64,000 nt of DNA from an uncultured bacterium. GTDB taxonomy: Bacteria > Bacillota > Clostridia > Oscillospirales > CAG-272. Each line of letters begins with the position of its first letter. Position 1 is the stretch's first letter. Below are positions 1-11,017 of this stretch, piece by piece. Under the pieces are notes generated by a model that saw only the letters and a list, made by a program, of their open reading frames with translations, searched no databases and was not told the origin of the DNA. A program made the position numbers and the translations under genes. The stretch is from the NCBI GenBank assembly GCA_945920215.1, contig CAMEJM010000001.1, forward strand, positions 148,142 to 212,141. Direction: 5' to 3'.

Positions 1-258
1 GAATTATAAAGCTGCATATTTCGCTCCCGATCAACAACCGATTGATTTAGGAGAATATTATAGTATGTTCCGCGCGTTTTGTCAAGCCGAGGCGCCCTCG
101 TATCGGGGGGCGTCGCTTTTTTCTCTTTCACGGCGAAAAAAGAAACTTCGGGGAGAAGAAAAAGGCGGCGCCGACTCTTGTTTTTCGGTTTGTATTTTAG
201 TATAATATATCAGTAAAGATATGCGCTGTGCGGACGGCGCATGTAGAAAGGAGCCCCC

Positions 259-3200
259 ATGACATTCAAGAAAGTCAAGAAAAAAAGCGCCGGAGAAAAG
301 GCGGAGAGCAGCGCGCGGCGGGATTTTTACGACCCCGAACGCGGCATTCACCGTCTCATTCCCTGCCTGTTTCTCGCCGTTGCCGTTCTGACGGGTTTCT
401 TCCTTGTTCTGAAACTGACGGGGGCGAACGAAAGCGCGCTCGGCAAAGGGGTTGTATGGCTGCTGTCCGGGCTCTTTTCCCGCGCGATGTACGCCGTGCC
501 GTTCCTGCTGCTCTGGCAGGGCTTCCGCTGGCACTCCGACGTCAAGCGGCGGCGGGCGGTTGGCAGGATTGTCTATTACCTGTTGTTCCTGACCATGGCG
601 GGCGCGATAGTCTTCTGTTTTTCGGGGGAACGCGAGATTCCCTTTTCCATCGTCTCCTATTTCAACAACGGACGGGCGCTTGAGGGCGCCGGTTTGCTCG
701 GTGCGCTGATGGGCGCGCTGCTGTGGCGCCTGACGGGATATATCGGGGTCCCGTTTGTCACGGCGGTACTCGTACTGCTGTTCTTCTGTCACTTCCTCGG
801 TCTGACGCCGCACGCGATACTCGAAAAAAGTCGCGCGCGCAAGCAGGCAAAAGCAGAGGCGGAAGCGGAGGAGCGGGAAGCACAGGAGGCTGCCGCGCAG
901 GAAGAAGCGACGGTCGCCGCGGAAAACAGCGCCGACAGCGCGCCTGCCGCACCGTCCGACCCGGACGGGGGAGAACCGCTGTCCGCCGAGGCGAAAGCGG
1001 AGCTGCGGGAGCTGCATGAGAATGAACAAAAAGAGACGGAGAGCAATCAGGTACCCATGACGAAAAAAGAACTGAAAGAGGTCAGAAAAGCCGCGAAACG
1101 CGCGGCTAAGGAGGACGCCCGCAGACGCCGCGCCGAGGAAAACGGATATTTCCCCTCCGACAACGACGAGTCCTTTGAGGAGCTCCGCCGCCGCTTCGAC
1201 GAAGAAGCGCTGCGCATTGAGCGCGAGAGCATCGGCACCGCCGTCCGCACGCCCGAAGAGACGGAGAACGCGGCAGTCGACAGTTTTGACATTCCGCAAC
1301 AGGCGACTGCACCCGCACCGTCCGCACCGGTCAACGATTTCGATTTCGCCCCTGCGGCGGGCACCGCGGAAGACGGCGGTGCTCTGCGCGCGGACGCGGC
1401 GTTCAGCAGCTTCGACCCCTTGGCGGCAGGCGCGGTCATCAATTCCGCGCCGACGGTGCTGCGCCCGGACGCAAGTCAGGAAGCGATCCGCCGGGAGACC
1501 CTGCAGCCCCTCCGCCCCGACCTGAAAACCGAAAAGGAGAAATTCAGGACCATTCCGGGCGGCGTGCAGGGAGAGGGAGACGCCGTCGGTTCCTTCTGCA
1601 TCCGCGCCAAGCACATGGACATTCCCTCCACGCGCAATCCTCGCCCCGCAGGCGCCGCGCCGACAGAAAACAAACAAGAGGATCATTCGACGGCAGACGC
1701 CGCGGCGGGAGCGCCACTTTCCGCTTTTGAGCAGATGACCCGCCGCGCCGAAGAGGAAAACTCCAAAAACACCCTGCCCTACGTGCATCCTGCAACGCAG
1801 CCTTCCACGCAAACGTCACCCGCACAGGAGCCTGCCGTACAGGCGCCGACTCCGGCGGCGCAACAGCCGTATTACCAACCCCCTTACCCGCCGTATCCGC
1901 AGGCGCCCTACGGACAACCCTATGCCCCTGTCGGCGGCTATCCGCAGAACGGGCAACCCCCTTACGCACCGCTTGCCGGACAAGGCGCCCCCTACGGCGT
2001 GAATCCCTATGCGCAGCAACCCTATGCGCCTTACCCGTGGGGGCAGCAAATGCCGCAAGGAGCCGTGCCGCAGGGAACCCCCGCGCAGAGCGCGGCAGGC
2101 AACGTCCCGCCGGCGCAACCGCAATACTCCTCCGTGCCGGAGCAGCCCGCACCGGAACAGGCGCCGCCGAAAGCTGCCGAAAGCATTTTGGCGACCGAGC
2201 ACGTGGCGGATCACCCGCTGCGCGAACAGCACGTCGCGCCGCAGACCCCCGCCGCGCCCGCAAGACAAGCTTCCGGCACCCCCGCCCCCTCCTATGACAA
2301 TCACATCTTTCCGCCCCTTTCCCTGCTGACCCGTTCGGTGCCTATCACCAATGCCAACAGCCAGGCGGAGATCGACGAGATGAGCGAGCGGCTGGTCGGG
2401 GAATTCCGCAAATTCAAGCACAATGTCGAGGTGCGCGAGGTCACCATCGGTCCGCGTATCACCCGCTACTGCATTTCTCCCCCCGACGGCGTGCGTATCA
2501 ATACGCTGATCGGGCTTGCAAACGATATTGCGCTCGGTCTTGCCGTCAAGAGCATCCGCATCAACCCGGTACCCGACACGCCCTATCTGGGGGTCGAGAT
2601 CCCGAACAGGGTGCCCACCACGGTTCGCCTTTCCTCCTTGGTGGATACAGAAGAGTTCCGCCACACGAAAACGGTGACCACCGTCCCGCTCGGCGCGAAT
2701 ATCACGGGCGCTCCCGTATTTGCGGATATTGCCAAAATGCCGCACGTACTGATTGCGGGCGCGACCGGTATGGGTAAATCCGTGCTGATCAACTCCATTC
2801 TCCTTTCCCTTTTGTATAAGGCGCGCCCCGATGAGGTGAAACTGATTTTGGTGGACCCCAAGCGCGTGGAAATGTCCGTGTACAACGGGATCCCGCACCT
2901 GCTGATCCCGCCTGTGGTGGAACCGCAAAAGGCAGCCGGCGCCCTGATCTGGGCTGTGGGCGAAATGGAGCGGCGCTACCATCTGATGGAGAGCGTGGGC
3001 ACGCGCAGTATCGAGGGATACAACGAGGCGGTCAAGCGCGACCCGAGCCGCGGCGAAAAGCAGCCGAAAATCATCATCGTCATCGACGAGCTCAACGACC
3101 TGATGATGCAGGCGCGCGACGCGGTGGAGCCTGCGATCATGAGCATCGCCCAAAAAGCGCGCGCCGCGGGAATCCACCTGATCATCGGTACCCAGCGCCC

Positions 3201-3792
3201 CTCCGTGGACGTCATTACCGGCGTGATCAAAGCGAACATTCCCTCCCGTATTGCGCTACACGTTTCCTCCGGCACCGACTCGCGTACCATTCTGGATACC
3301 TACGGCGCAGAGAAGCTGCTTGACAAGGGCGATATGCTCGCCGTGATTTCCGGTGCGGAAGCCATCCGCGTACAGAGTGCTTTTGTCAGCGATGAGGAAG
3401 TGGAAAACGTCACTGCTTTCCTGCGCCAAAACGCGGGTCCCGCGGTCTACGACGAGATCATCAGCGCGCAGATCGAAAGCGAGACGGAAAAATACAAAAA
3501 CAGCGGCAAACGCGCAGAGCGCAGCGATGACGACGAGGATATGGACGGCAGCATTTTTGAGGACTCTCAATTCATGCAGGCGTGCAACGTCGCTCTGGAA
3601 TCCGGGAAAATCTCCACCTCTCTGTTGCAGAGACGGTGCAGCATCGGCTACGGCAAAGCCGCAAAATACATTGACACTATGGAGACCATCGGTCTTGTCA
3701 GCGCGCCGGACGGACAAAAGCCGCGCGAGGTGCTGATGAGCCGCGATCAGTTTATGGAAATGGTCAGCCGCGAAACCTATACGGGCGACTGA
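259..3792 (+). CDS. ftsK: FtsK/SpoIIIE-family DNA translocase
   Basis: N-terminal TM segments, Pro/Gln/Tyr-rich linker, motor with Walker A (GATGMGKSVLINS), RPSVDVITGVIKANIPSRIA motif and C-terminal winged-helix gamma domain. Confidence 0.95.
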   Translation: MTFKKVKKKSAGEKAESSARRDFYDPERGIHRLIPCLFLAVAVLTGFFLVLKLTGANESALGKGVVWLLSGLFSRAMYAVPFLLLWQGFRWHSDVKRRRAVGRIVYYLLFLTMAGAIVFCFSGEREIPFSIVSYFNNGRALEGAGLLGALMGALLWRLTGYIGVPFVTAVLVLLFFCHFLGLTPHAILEKSRARKQAKAEAEAEEREAQEAAAQEEATVAAENSADSAPAAPSDPDGGEPLSAEAKAELRELHENEQKETESNQVPMTKKELKEVRKAAKRAAKEDARRRRAEENGYFPSDNDESFEELRRRFDEEALRIERESIGTAVRTPEETENAAVDSFDIPQQATAPAPSAPVNDFDFAPAAGTAEDGGALRADAAFSSFDPLAAGAVINSAPTVLRPDASQEAIRRETLQPLRPDLKTEKEKFRTIPGGVQGEGDAVGSFCIRAKHMDIPSTRNPRPAGAAPTENKQEDHSTADAAAGAPLSAFEQMTRRAEEENSKNTLPYVHPATQPSTQTSPAQEPAVQAPTPAAQQPYYQPPYPPYPQAPYGQPYAPVGGYPQNGQPPYAPLAGQGAPYGVNPYAQQPYAPYPWGQQMPQGAVPQGTPAQSAAGNVPPAQPQYSSVPEQPAPEQAPPKAAESILATEHVADHPLREQHVAPQTPAAPARQASGTPAPSYDNHIFPPLSLLTRSVPITNANSQAEIDEMSERLVGEFRKFKHNVEVREVTIGPRITRYCISPPDGVRINTLIGLANDIALGLAVKSIRINPVPDTPYLGVEIPNRVPTTVRLSSLVDTEEFRHTKTVTTVPLGANITGAPVFADIAKMPHVLIAGATGMGKSVLINSILLSLLYKARPDEVKLILVDPKRVEMSVYNGIPHLLIPPVVEPQKAAGALIWAVGEMERRYHLMESVGTRSIEGYNEAVKRDPSRGEKQPKIIIVIDELNDLMMQARDAVEPAIMSIAQKARAAGIHLIIGTQRPSVDVITGVIKANIPSRIALHVSSGTDSRTILDTYGAEKLLDKGDMLAVISGAEAIRVQSAFVSDEEVENVTAFLRQNAGPAVYDEIISAQIESETEKYKNSGKRAERSDDDEDMDGSIFEDSQFMQACNVALESGKISTSLLQRRCSIGYGKAAKYIDTMETIGLVSAPDGQKPREVLMSRDQFMEMVSRETYTGD

Positions 3793-3805
3793 CGGGAGGA
3801 AAGAC

Positions 3806-4342
3806 ATGATTTACACGCTTCTGGCAGAGGGCTTTGAGGAAATCGAAGCCCTGACCCCCGTGGATATTCTGCGCCGTGCGGGACTTGAAGTAAAAACCGT
3901 GGGAATCACCGAAAAAACAGTGACCGGCTCTCACGGGATCCCCGTCACGGCGGACATCGCACCCGCCGAAATGACCGACCCCATCGACCTGCTGATTTTG
4001 CCCGGCGGGATGCCCGGCACCACCCATCTGGACGAGTGGGAGGGCATGGACGCCCTGCTCGCCCGCGCCCACGAACAGTCCGCGCGTATCGGCGCCATTT
4101 GCGCCGCGCCTATGATTCTCGGCAAGCGCGGATACCTGAGAGGGCGCTACGCGGTCTGCTTCCCGGGGTTTGAAAAATACCTTGACGGGGCAAAATCATC
4201 CGAGGGGCGCGTGATCACCGACGGCGCTTACACCACTGCCGTCGGCATGGGCGCCGCCCATGAATTCGCCGCGGAACTTGTCAGTTGCCTGCTCGGCATT
4301 GACGCCGCCGCGGATATTTACACCCGCACGCAAGGAAAGTGA
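3806..4342 (+). CDS. DJ-1/PfpI family protein
   Basis: DJ-1 fold sequence: FEEIEALTPVDILRRAGL, LILPGGMPGT, AICAAPMILG. Confidence 0.9.
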   Translation: MIYTLLAEGFEEIEALTPVDILRRAGLEVKTVGITEKTVTGSHGIPVTADIAPAEMTDPIDLLILPGGMPGTTHLDEWEGMDALLARAHEQSARIGAICAAPMILGKRGYLRGRYAVCFPGFEKYLDGAKSSEGRVITDGAYTTAVGMGAAHEFAAELVSCLLGIDAAADIYTRTQGK

Positions 4343-4343
4343 T

Positions 4344-4973
4344 ATGAGCGGGCAAACTGCCTTTGAAGCGGCGTCCGCCGCCCTGCCGGATACCGAACGC
4401 CTTTCACCGGCGGAAGAAAAAAGGAACCTGCGGAAAGAATATAAGGCGCGCCGCGCCGCGCGCTCTCCCGAGGAGCGGGCAAGGCTTGACGCCGCCCTGT
4501 GCGCGGCGGTCATCGGCTCCGAGTTGTTTGCAGACGCAGAAGCAATCCTGCTCTATGCGCCCATCCGCGGGGAAATCGACGTACTTCCCATCGCGCAGGC
4601 GGCATGGAGAGCCGGTAAAACCGTTGCTTTTCCGCGCGTGACGGGACCGAGACAGATGTCCTTCCACACAGTCGGCTCCCCGGAGGAGCTGGTGTGCGGA
4701 TACAGAGGCATTCCGGAGCCGCCGGAAAACGCGCCCCCCGTCTCACGCACCGCGGGCGCCCTGCTGCTTGTCCCCGCCCTGTGCTACGACAAAACGGGGT
4801 ATCGCCTCGGCTACGGCGGCGGATACTACGACGCTTTTCTCACCGCCTTTTCGGGACAGGCGCTGGGCGTGTGCTACGCCGAGGACATTATCCCCGCTCT
4901 GCCGCATGAAGCGCACGACTTCGCGCTTGCCCTGCTGACTGACGAAAACGGAATACAAATATTGAGGAAATAA
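4344..4973 (+). CDS. 5-formyltetrahydrofolate cyclo-ligase family protein
   Basis: [16 protein letters not shown] and GYRLGYGGGYYDAFL motifs; start taken at ATG 4344 inside ORF 4260..4973. Confidence 0.9.
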   Translation: MSGQTAFEAASAALPDTERLSPAEEKRNLRKEYKARRAARSPEERARLDAALCAAVIGSELFADAEAILLYAPIRGEIDVLPIAQAAWRAGKTVAFPRVTGPRQMSFHTVGSPEELVCGYRGIPEPPENAPPVSRTAGALLLVPALCYDKTGYRLGYGGGYYDAFLTAFSGQALGVCYAEDIIPALPHEAHDFALALLTDENGIQILRK

Positions 4974-4975
4974 AC

Positions 4976-5662
4976 ATGGTACTGGACACCAAACACACCT
5001 ATCTTGCCTATCGCTGCCCACAGTGCGGTTTTGCCATCTACGGAGTGGCGGGGCAATTCGCGCTTGCCGCGGATATGATCAAAATCAAATGTCAGTGCGG
5101 TGGCAGCGATCTGGTCATCAACTACACCAGCGACAGAAAACTCCGGCTTTCCGTCCCCTGCCTGTTCTGCGGGCAGAACCATAACTACGTCGTGTCCGAA
5201 AACGTATTTTTCGGTCAGGAACTGTTTTTGCTCTCCTGCCCTTACACCAACATGGACATCTGCTTCATCGGCGCCAAGGAGCAGGTGGACAAAGCGGTCG
5301 GCGAATCGGAAACCGAGCTGAACAAACTCTTTGAAGAAATGAACATCGAATCCATCGATGAGCTTCACTCCTCTCCCGACGTTGACCCCGACCGCATCAT
5401 TTCCGACGCGCAGGTATATGACATCGTTCGCTTTCTGGTGAAGGAACTGGAGGCGGACGGCGCCATCGACTGCCCCTGCCACAGCGGGCAGTATGAATTC
5501 AATATGACCGACGAGGGCATTTGCGTTTTCTGCCCTGTTTGCGGCGCGGAGCACGTATTCCCCGCCGATAGTCTCTCTGCGGCGGAGGACTTCCTCAAAT
5601 GCGACCGCCTGACCCTTGAAAAGCCGGCCGACGCGGCATCGGACGCCTCTCAGAAACCGTAA
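4976..5662 (+). CDS. CpXC domain-containing zinc-ribbon protein
   Basis: RCPQCGFAIYG, IKCQCGG, VPCLFCGQNHNY and CPVCGAEH cysteine motifs. Confidence 0.75.
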   Translation: MVLDTKHTYLAYRCPQCGFAIYGVAGQFALAADMIKIKCQCGGSDLVINYTSDRKLRLSVPCLFCGQNHNYVVSENVFFGQELFLLSCPYTNMDICFIGAKEQVDKAVGESETELNKLFEEMNIESIDELHSSPDVDPDRIISDAQVYDIVRFLVKELEADGAIDCPCHSGQYEFNMTDEGICVFCPVCGAEHVFPADSLSAAEDFLKCDRLTLEKPADAASDASQKP

Positions 5663-6213
5663 TACTCGTTGAGGCCGCGATAAATCCCCTGCGCAAACAA
5701 CCCGGGATTATCCCGCATCATGGCGGCGTCCCCGGGATTGCTGATAAAACCGAGCTCTACAAGCACGGCGGGCATCGGCGTTTTGCGCAGCACATACAGC
5801 CCCGGGCGTGCAACCACCCCGCGATTCCGCAGACCGGTGACCTCCGCGACATTATCCACCACATCCTGCGCGATTCTGCCGGCGGTGGAATTGATTGCGT
5901 ACACCAGCGTCTCTGTGCCGTTGGCACTCGGATCGGTGGAGGCGTTGGTATGAATACTCAGGAACAAATCCGCCCCGAAATTCTCCGCTCCCTGCACCCG
6001 CGCCTGTAAACTGCCGGCGTTGCTGGTGCCGAGCTGTGTGGTGGGAGTGGGACGGGAGAGCCGCACCACATAATTGGGATCCGCCTCCATCAGAGCATAC
6101 AGACGTCTGCCGACTTCATATGTAATATCCTGTTCCCGCAGTCCGTTGGCTGTCGCGCCGGTATTGGGGCTTTCGGGATTATGCCCCTGATCGATATAAA
6201 CACGTATTGCCAT
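5650..6213 (-). CDS. N-acetylmuramoyl-L-alanine amidase (Amidase_3)
   Basis: IDQGHNPESPNTGA, SIHTNAS, and AVLVELGFISNPGDA motifs. Confidence 0.92.
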   Translation of the reverse strand: MAIRVYIDQGHNPESPNTGATANGLREQDITYEVGRRLYALMEADPNYVVRLSRPTPTTQLGTSNAGSLQARVQGAENFGADLFLSIHTNASTDPSANGTETLVYAINSTAGRIAQDVVDNVAEVTGLRNRGVVARPGLYVLRKTPMPAVLVELGFISNPGDAAMMRDNPGLFAQGIYRGLNEYYGF

Positions 6214-6246
6214 TTCGAAACCTCCGATTTGTTGTCAATACAGATT

Positions 6247-7008
6247 ATGAAAGAAAAAGAAAGGCTGTGCATGAAAGAGCTGCAACGCATACTGTCCTTC
6301 GTCCGCCGCGCGGTTGACGATTACCATATGATCGAAGAGGGAGACAAGATCGCCGTAGGCATCTCCGCGGGCAAGGATTCTCTGACGCTTCTGGCGGCGC
6401 TGGCGGAGCTGCGGCGGTTTTATCCCAAGAAATTCGACGTGGTGGGAATTACCGTGGATATGGGCTTTTCCGGCACCGATTTTACGCCCGTGGCAAAATT
6501 CTGCGAGAGTTTCGACGTGGAGTACCGCGTGGTGCCGACCGAGATAGCGAAGATCATTTTTGACATCCGACGTGAATCCAACCCCTGTTCCCTGTGCGCC
6601 AAAATGCGGCGCGGCGCACTGCACGCCGCCGCCAAGGAAGCAGGCTGCAACCGTGTGGCGCTGGGACATCATTTTGACGACGCGGTGGAAACCTTTATGC
6701 TGAACCTCTTCTTTGAGGGGCGGCTTGGCAGTTTTTCCCCCGTTACATACCTTTCCAACCGCGACATTACCCTGATACGCCCTCTGCTCTACGCGCAGGA
6801 AAAAGATATCCTGTATTTTGTCCGTCACGCGGATCTGCCCGTAATGACCTCCCCCTGCCCGGAGGACAAGGCGACCGAGCGCGAGAACATGAAGCAGCTG
6901 CTGCGCGAGCTGGAAGCAAGTAACAAGGGGCTCCGACACCGTATCTTCGGCGCCATGTGCCGCGCCGGGCTTGACGGATACAAAACCACGGGCAGACTGC
7001 CCGAATGA
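6247..7008 (+). CDS. TtcA-like tRNA 2-thiolation / ATP pyrophosphatase family protein
   Basis: PP-loop SAGKDSLTLL, CSLCAKMRRG, GHHFDDAVETFMLN; start codon within ORF 6181..7008 uncertain (6247 or 6271). Confidence 0.85.
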   Translation: MKEKERLCMKELQRILSFVRRAVDDYHMIEEGDKIAVGISAGKDSLTLLAALAELRRFYPKKFDVVGITVDMGFSGTDFTPVAKFCESFDVEYRVVPTEIAKIIFDIRRESNPCSLCAKMRRGALHAAAKEAGCNRVALGHHFDDAVETFMLNLFFEGRLGSFSPVTYLSNRDITLIRPLLYAQEKDILYFVRHADLPVMTSPCPEDKATERENMKQLLRELEASNKGLRHRIFGAMCRAGLDGYKTTGRLPE

Positions 7009-9061
<2,053 letters not shown>

Positions 9062-9142
9062 GAGTGCGGCAAGGTTCTTTGCCATATTGCTATCATTGTG
9101 AGCGGCGCCGCTTGCGGCGTGCGCACCCGTGAGGAGAACGAC

Positions 9143-10447
9143 ATGATTGAAATCAAGAACCCCGATTTTGCGAAGCAGCCGGAGGAAGCAGGCAGAAAAC
9201 GCTCGGACATCAGCGTCCCGCAGCCCATGCCCCCGATTGAAAAGGTGCTGAACAAAGAGCGCAGCGGCGTGCCGATTTACGGCATCTACTGCTGGGCCAT
9301 CGACTACGGCGACTACCGCGACGCCATCAAAGGCATCGGCTTCAAGAATATGCGTACCGCCGCCGTCAACGACGAAAACTTCAAAATGATTGCCGAGGAC
9401 GGCATTCCGACCTTTGTCACGCTCGGCAGTGCGCGCAGCGCTTTTGCCTCCGATGAGGAGTTCGTCGAGGGAAACATCCAAAAGTATCTCAATTTCCTGC
9501 GTCGCTATGGGCCGAACGGTTCTTTCTTCAAGGACTACCCGGAAGTACCCTACCACCCGATCGAAGCAATTGAGCTGTACAACGAGCCGAACTTCCAGTA
9601 CATGGTTCCGAACTCCACGCCGATTGCCGAAAAGATCAGACTGTACAGTATGCTGCAAATCGCCGCATACCCCCGTATCAAAGCGGAGTTCCCGACCGTG
9701 ACCGTCATCGGCTTCGGTGCGGGCGGCGCTTCCGCCGCGGACATCGGATTTGTACGCGGTTGTCTTGACCATGACAAGCGTATGTATGACACGATGGACG
9801 TCTTCTCTACCCACCCGTACGCCGACAACTCTCCGTTTGCATACGCCAACTGGCTGCGCTTCTCGGTGACCTCCTGCTACAACGAGCTGCACAAAGCGCT
9901 TACAAGCGGTGGGAAAGAGGATCTCCCCGTTTGGTACACCGAGCTCGGATGGATGATCCGCCCCGATTGCGGCGGGCATTTCAACACTTGTCAGAGCGGC
10001 TACAACCAGGAAGAGCAGGCTGCGTTCACCGTGCAGATGTATACGTTGGGTCTGCGGCTTGGAATCGAGCGCATTACCAATATGTACATCATGGACACCG
10101 ACAACTGCAACCCCGGTTTCATCGACCGCGACACCGGCAAATGGCGCCCGATTGCCTATGCCACCAAAACCATGATCGATCTGCTCCCCGACCCGCGTCT
10201 TGTCGGCGCGATTCTGGACGGAGAGAACAATACCTATGCCTACCGCATCGAGTCCAAGCCCCACGGCGAGGAGGTCATCATTGCTTTCTCGGCTGTGGAA
10301 CGACAGCCCATCACCATCCCGTGGGATTCCGACCGTGCCCTGCTCACCGATATGTACGGGCATGAAGAACCGGTAACGGTCGAAGGCGGCAGTCTGACCT
10401 TTGAGGGCGGCGCTTACCCTGTGTACATCCGTCATATCAGTCAATAA
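9143..10447 (+). CDS. Clan GH-A-like glycoside hydrolase, no signal peptide (cytoplasmic paralog)
   Basis: IELYNEPNFQYM (acid/base NEP) and LPVWYTELGW (nucleophile-like) motifs; paralogous to 11018..13000; start at ATG 9143. Confidence 0.7.
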   Translation: MIEIKNPDFAKQPEEAGRKRSDISVPQPMPPIEKVLNKERSGVPIYGIYCWAIDYGDYRDAIKGIGFKNMRTAAVNDENFKMIAEDGIPTFVTLGSARSAFASDEEFVEGNIQKYLNFLRRYGPNGSFFKDYPEVPYHPIEAIELYNEPNFQYMVPNSTPIAEKIRLYSMLQIAAYPRIKAEFPTVTVIGFGAGGASAADIGFVRGCLDHDKRMYDTMDVFSTHPYADNSPFAYANWLRFSVTSCYNELHKALTSGGKEDLPVWYTELGWMIRPDCGGHFNTCQSGYNQEEQAAFTVQMYTLGLRLGIERITNMYIMDTDNCNPGFIDRDTGKWRPIAYATKTMIDLLPDPRLVGAILDGENNTYAYRIESKPHGEEVIIAFSAVERQPITIPWDSDRALLTDMYGHEEPVTVEGGSLTFEGGAYPVYIRHISQ

Positions 10448-10510
10448 ATTTTGCCTTGAAACGGCGCCTGTAATGGTGTTCCCGTTAGGAAAATTCCACA
10501 AGAATAAGAA

Positions 10511-10819
10511 AAGCTCACGATACCTTGCATTGCAAGGAAGTGAGCTTTTTGAGTTATATGATATTGTTTGGGCTGCAAACAGTGATATTTTTGTCTTTCA
10601 GAAAAAAGTGATATTTCGGCTTTCGCCGAAGCGAGATTGCTTGGCTCGCGCAAGCAGAGATATTTCGGCTTTCAGCCGAAGTTATATTATATTTGCCATA
10701 ACTTTCCCGATAGGGAAAATATCACTTTGCTTTCAGCAAAATATCATGCCGAAGGCATATCGCTTGCCGCAAGGCAAATATAGTTGTGGCGTAGCGATAG
10801 GGATTTATCGCTACGCCAC
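10511..10819 (-). repeat. Hairpin-array repeat element, copy 1 (inverted)
   Basis: 34-bp palindrome GTGGCGTAGCGATA-gggatt-TATCGCTACGCCAC at 10786-10819, a run of short hairpins (CGGCtttcGCCG, TTTCCCgataGGGAAA, TTTGCtttcaGCAAA, TGCCgaaGGCA, TTGCCgcaaGGCAA) joined by ATATC/GATATTT linkers, and a distal CCTTGC..GCAAGG hairpin at 10511-10550. Confidence 0.9.
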
Positions 10820-10923
10820 TTACGGGTGCCGTTTTTTAATCCTGTTCACAGCCGGGCGCGCAGACTTTCGCTTGCTTGTATATTCTCACGAAAATCTCCC
10901 GGAATGTTTGGCACATCTGGTTC

Positions 10924-10952
10924 TTGACAATGGATTTCCGCGTATGTTAAAT
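10924..10952 (+). promoter_or_regulatory. Candidate promoter for the lipoprotein hydrolase
   Basis: TTGACA (10924-10929), 17 bp, TTAAAT (10947-10952). Confidence 0.45.
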
Positions 10953-11017
10953 TATATTATAATTGTACGATACTATATTTTCTCCGAACTCGAGAAATAC
11001 AAAGAAGGAGCTTTGCT

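Noticed and set aside
82-1812. 576-aa minus-strand ORF and other long ORFs opposite ftsK
   Set aside because: Antisense shadow of a clear FtsK CDS in GC-rich DNA; Arg-rich product with no domain.
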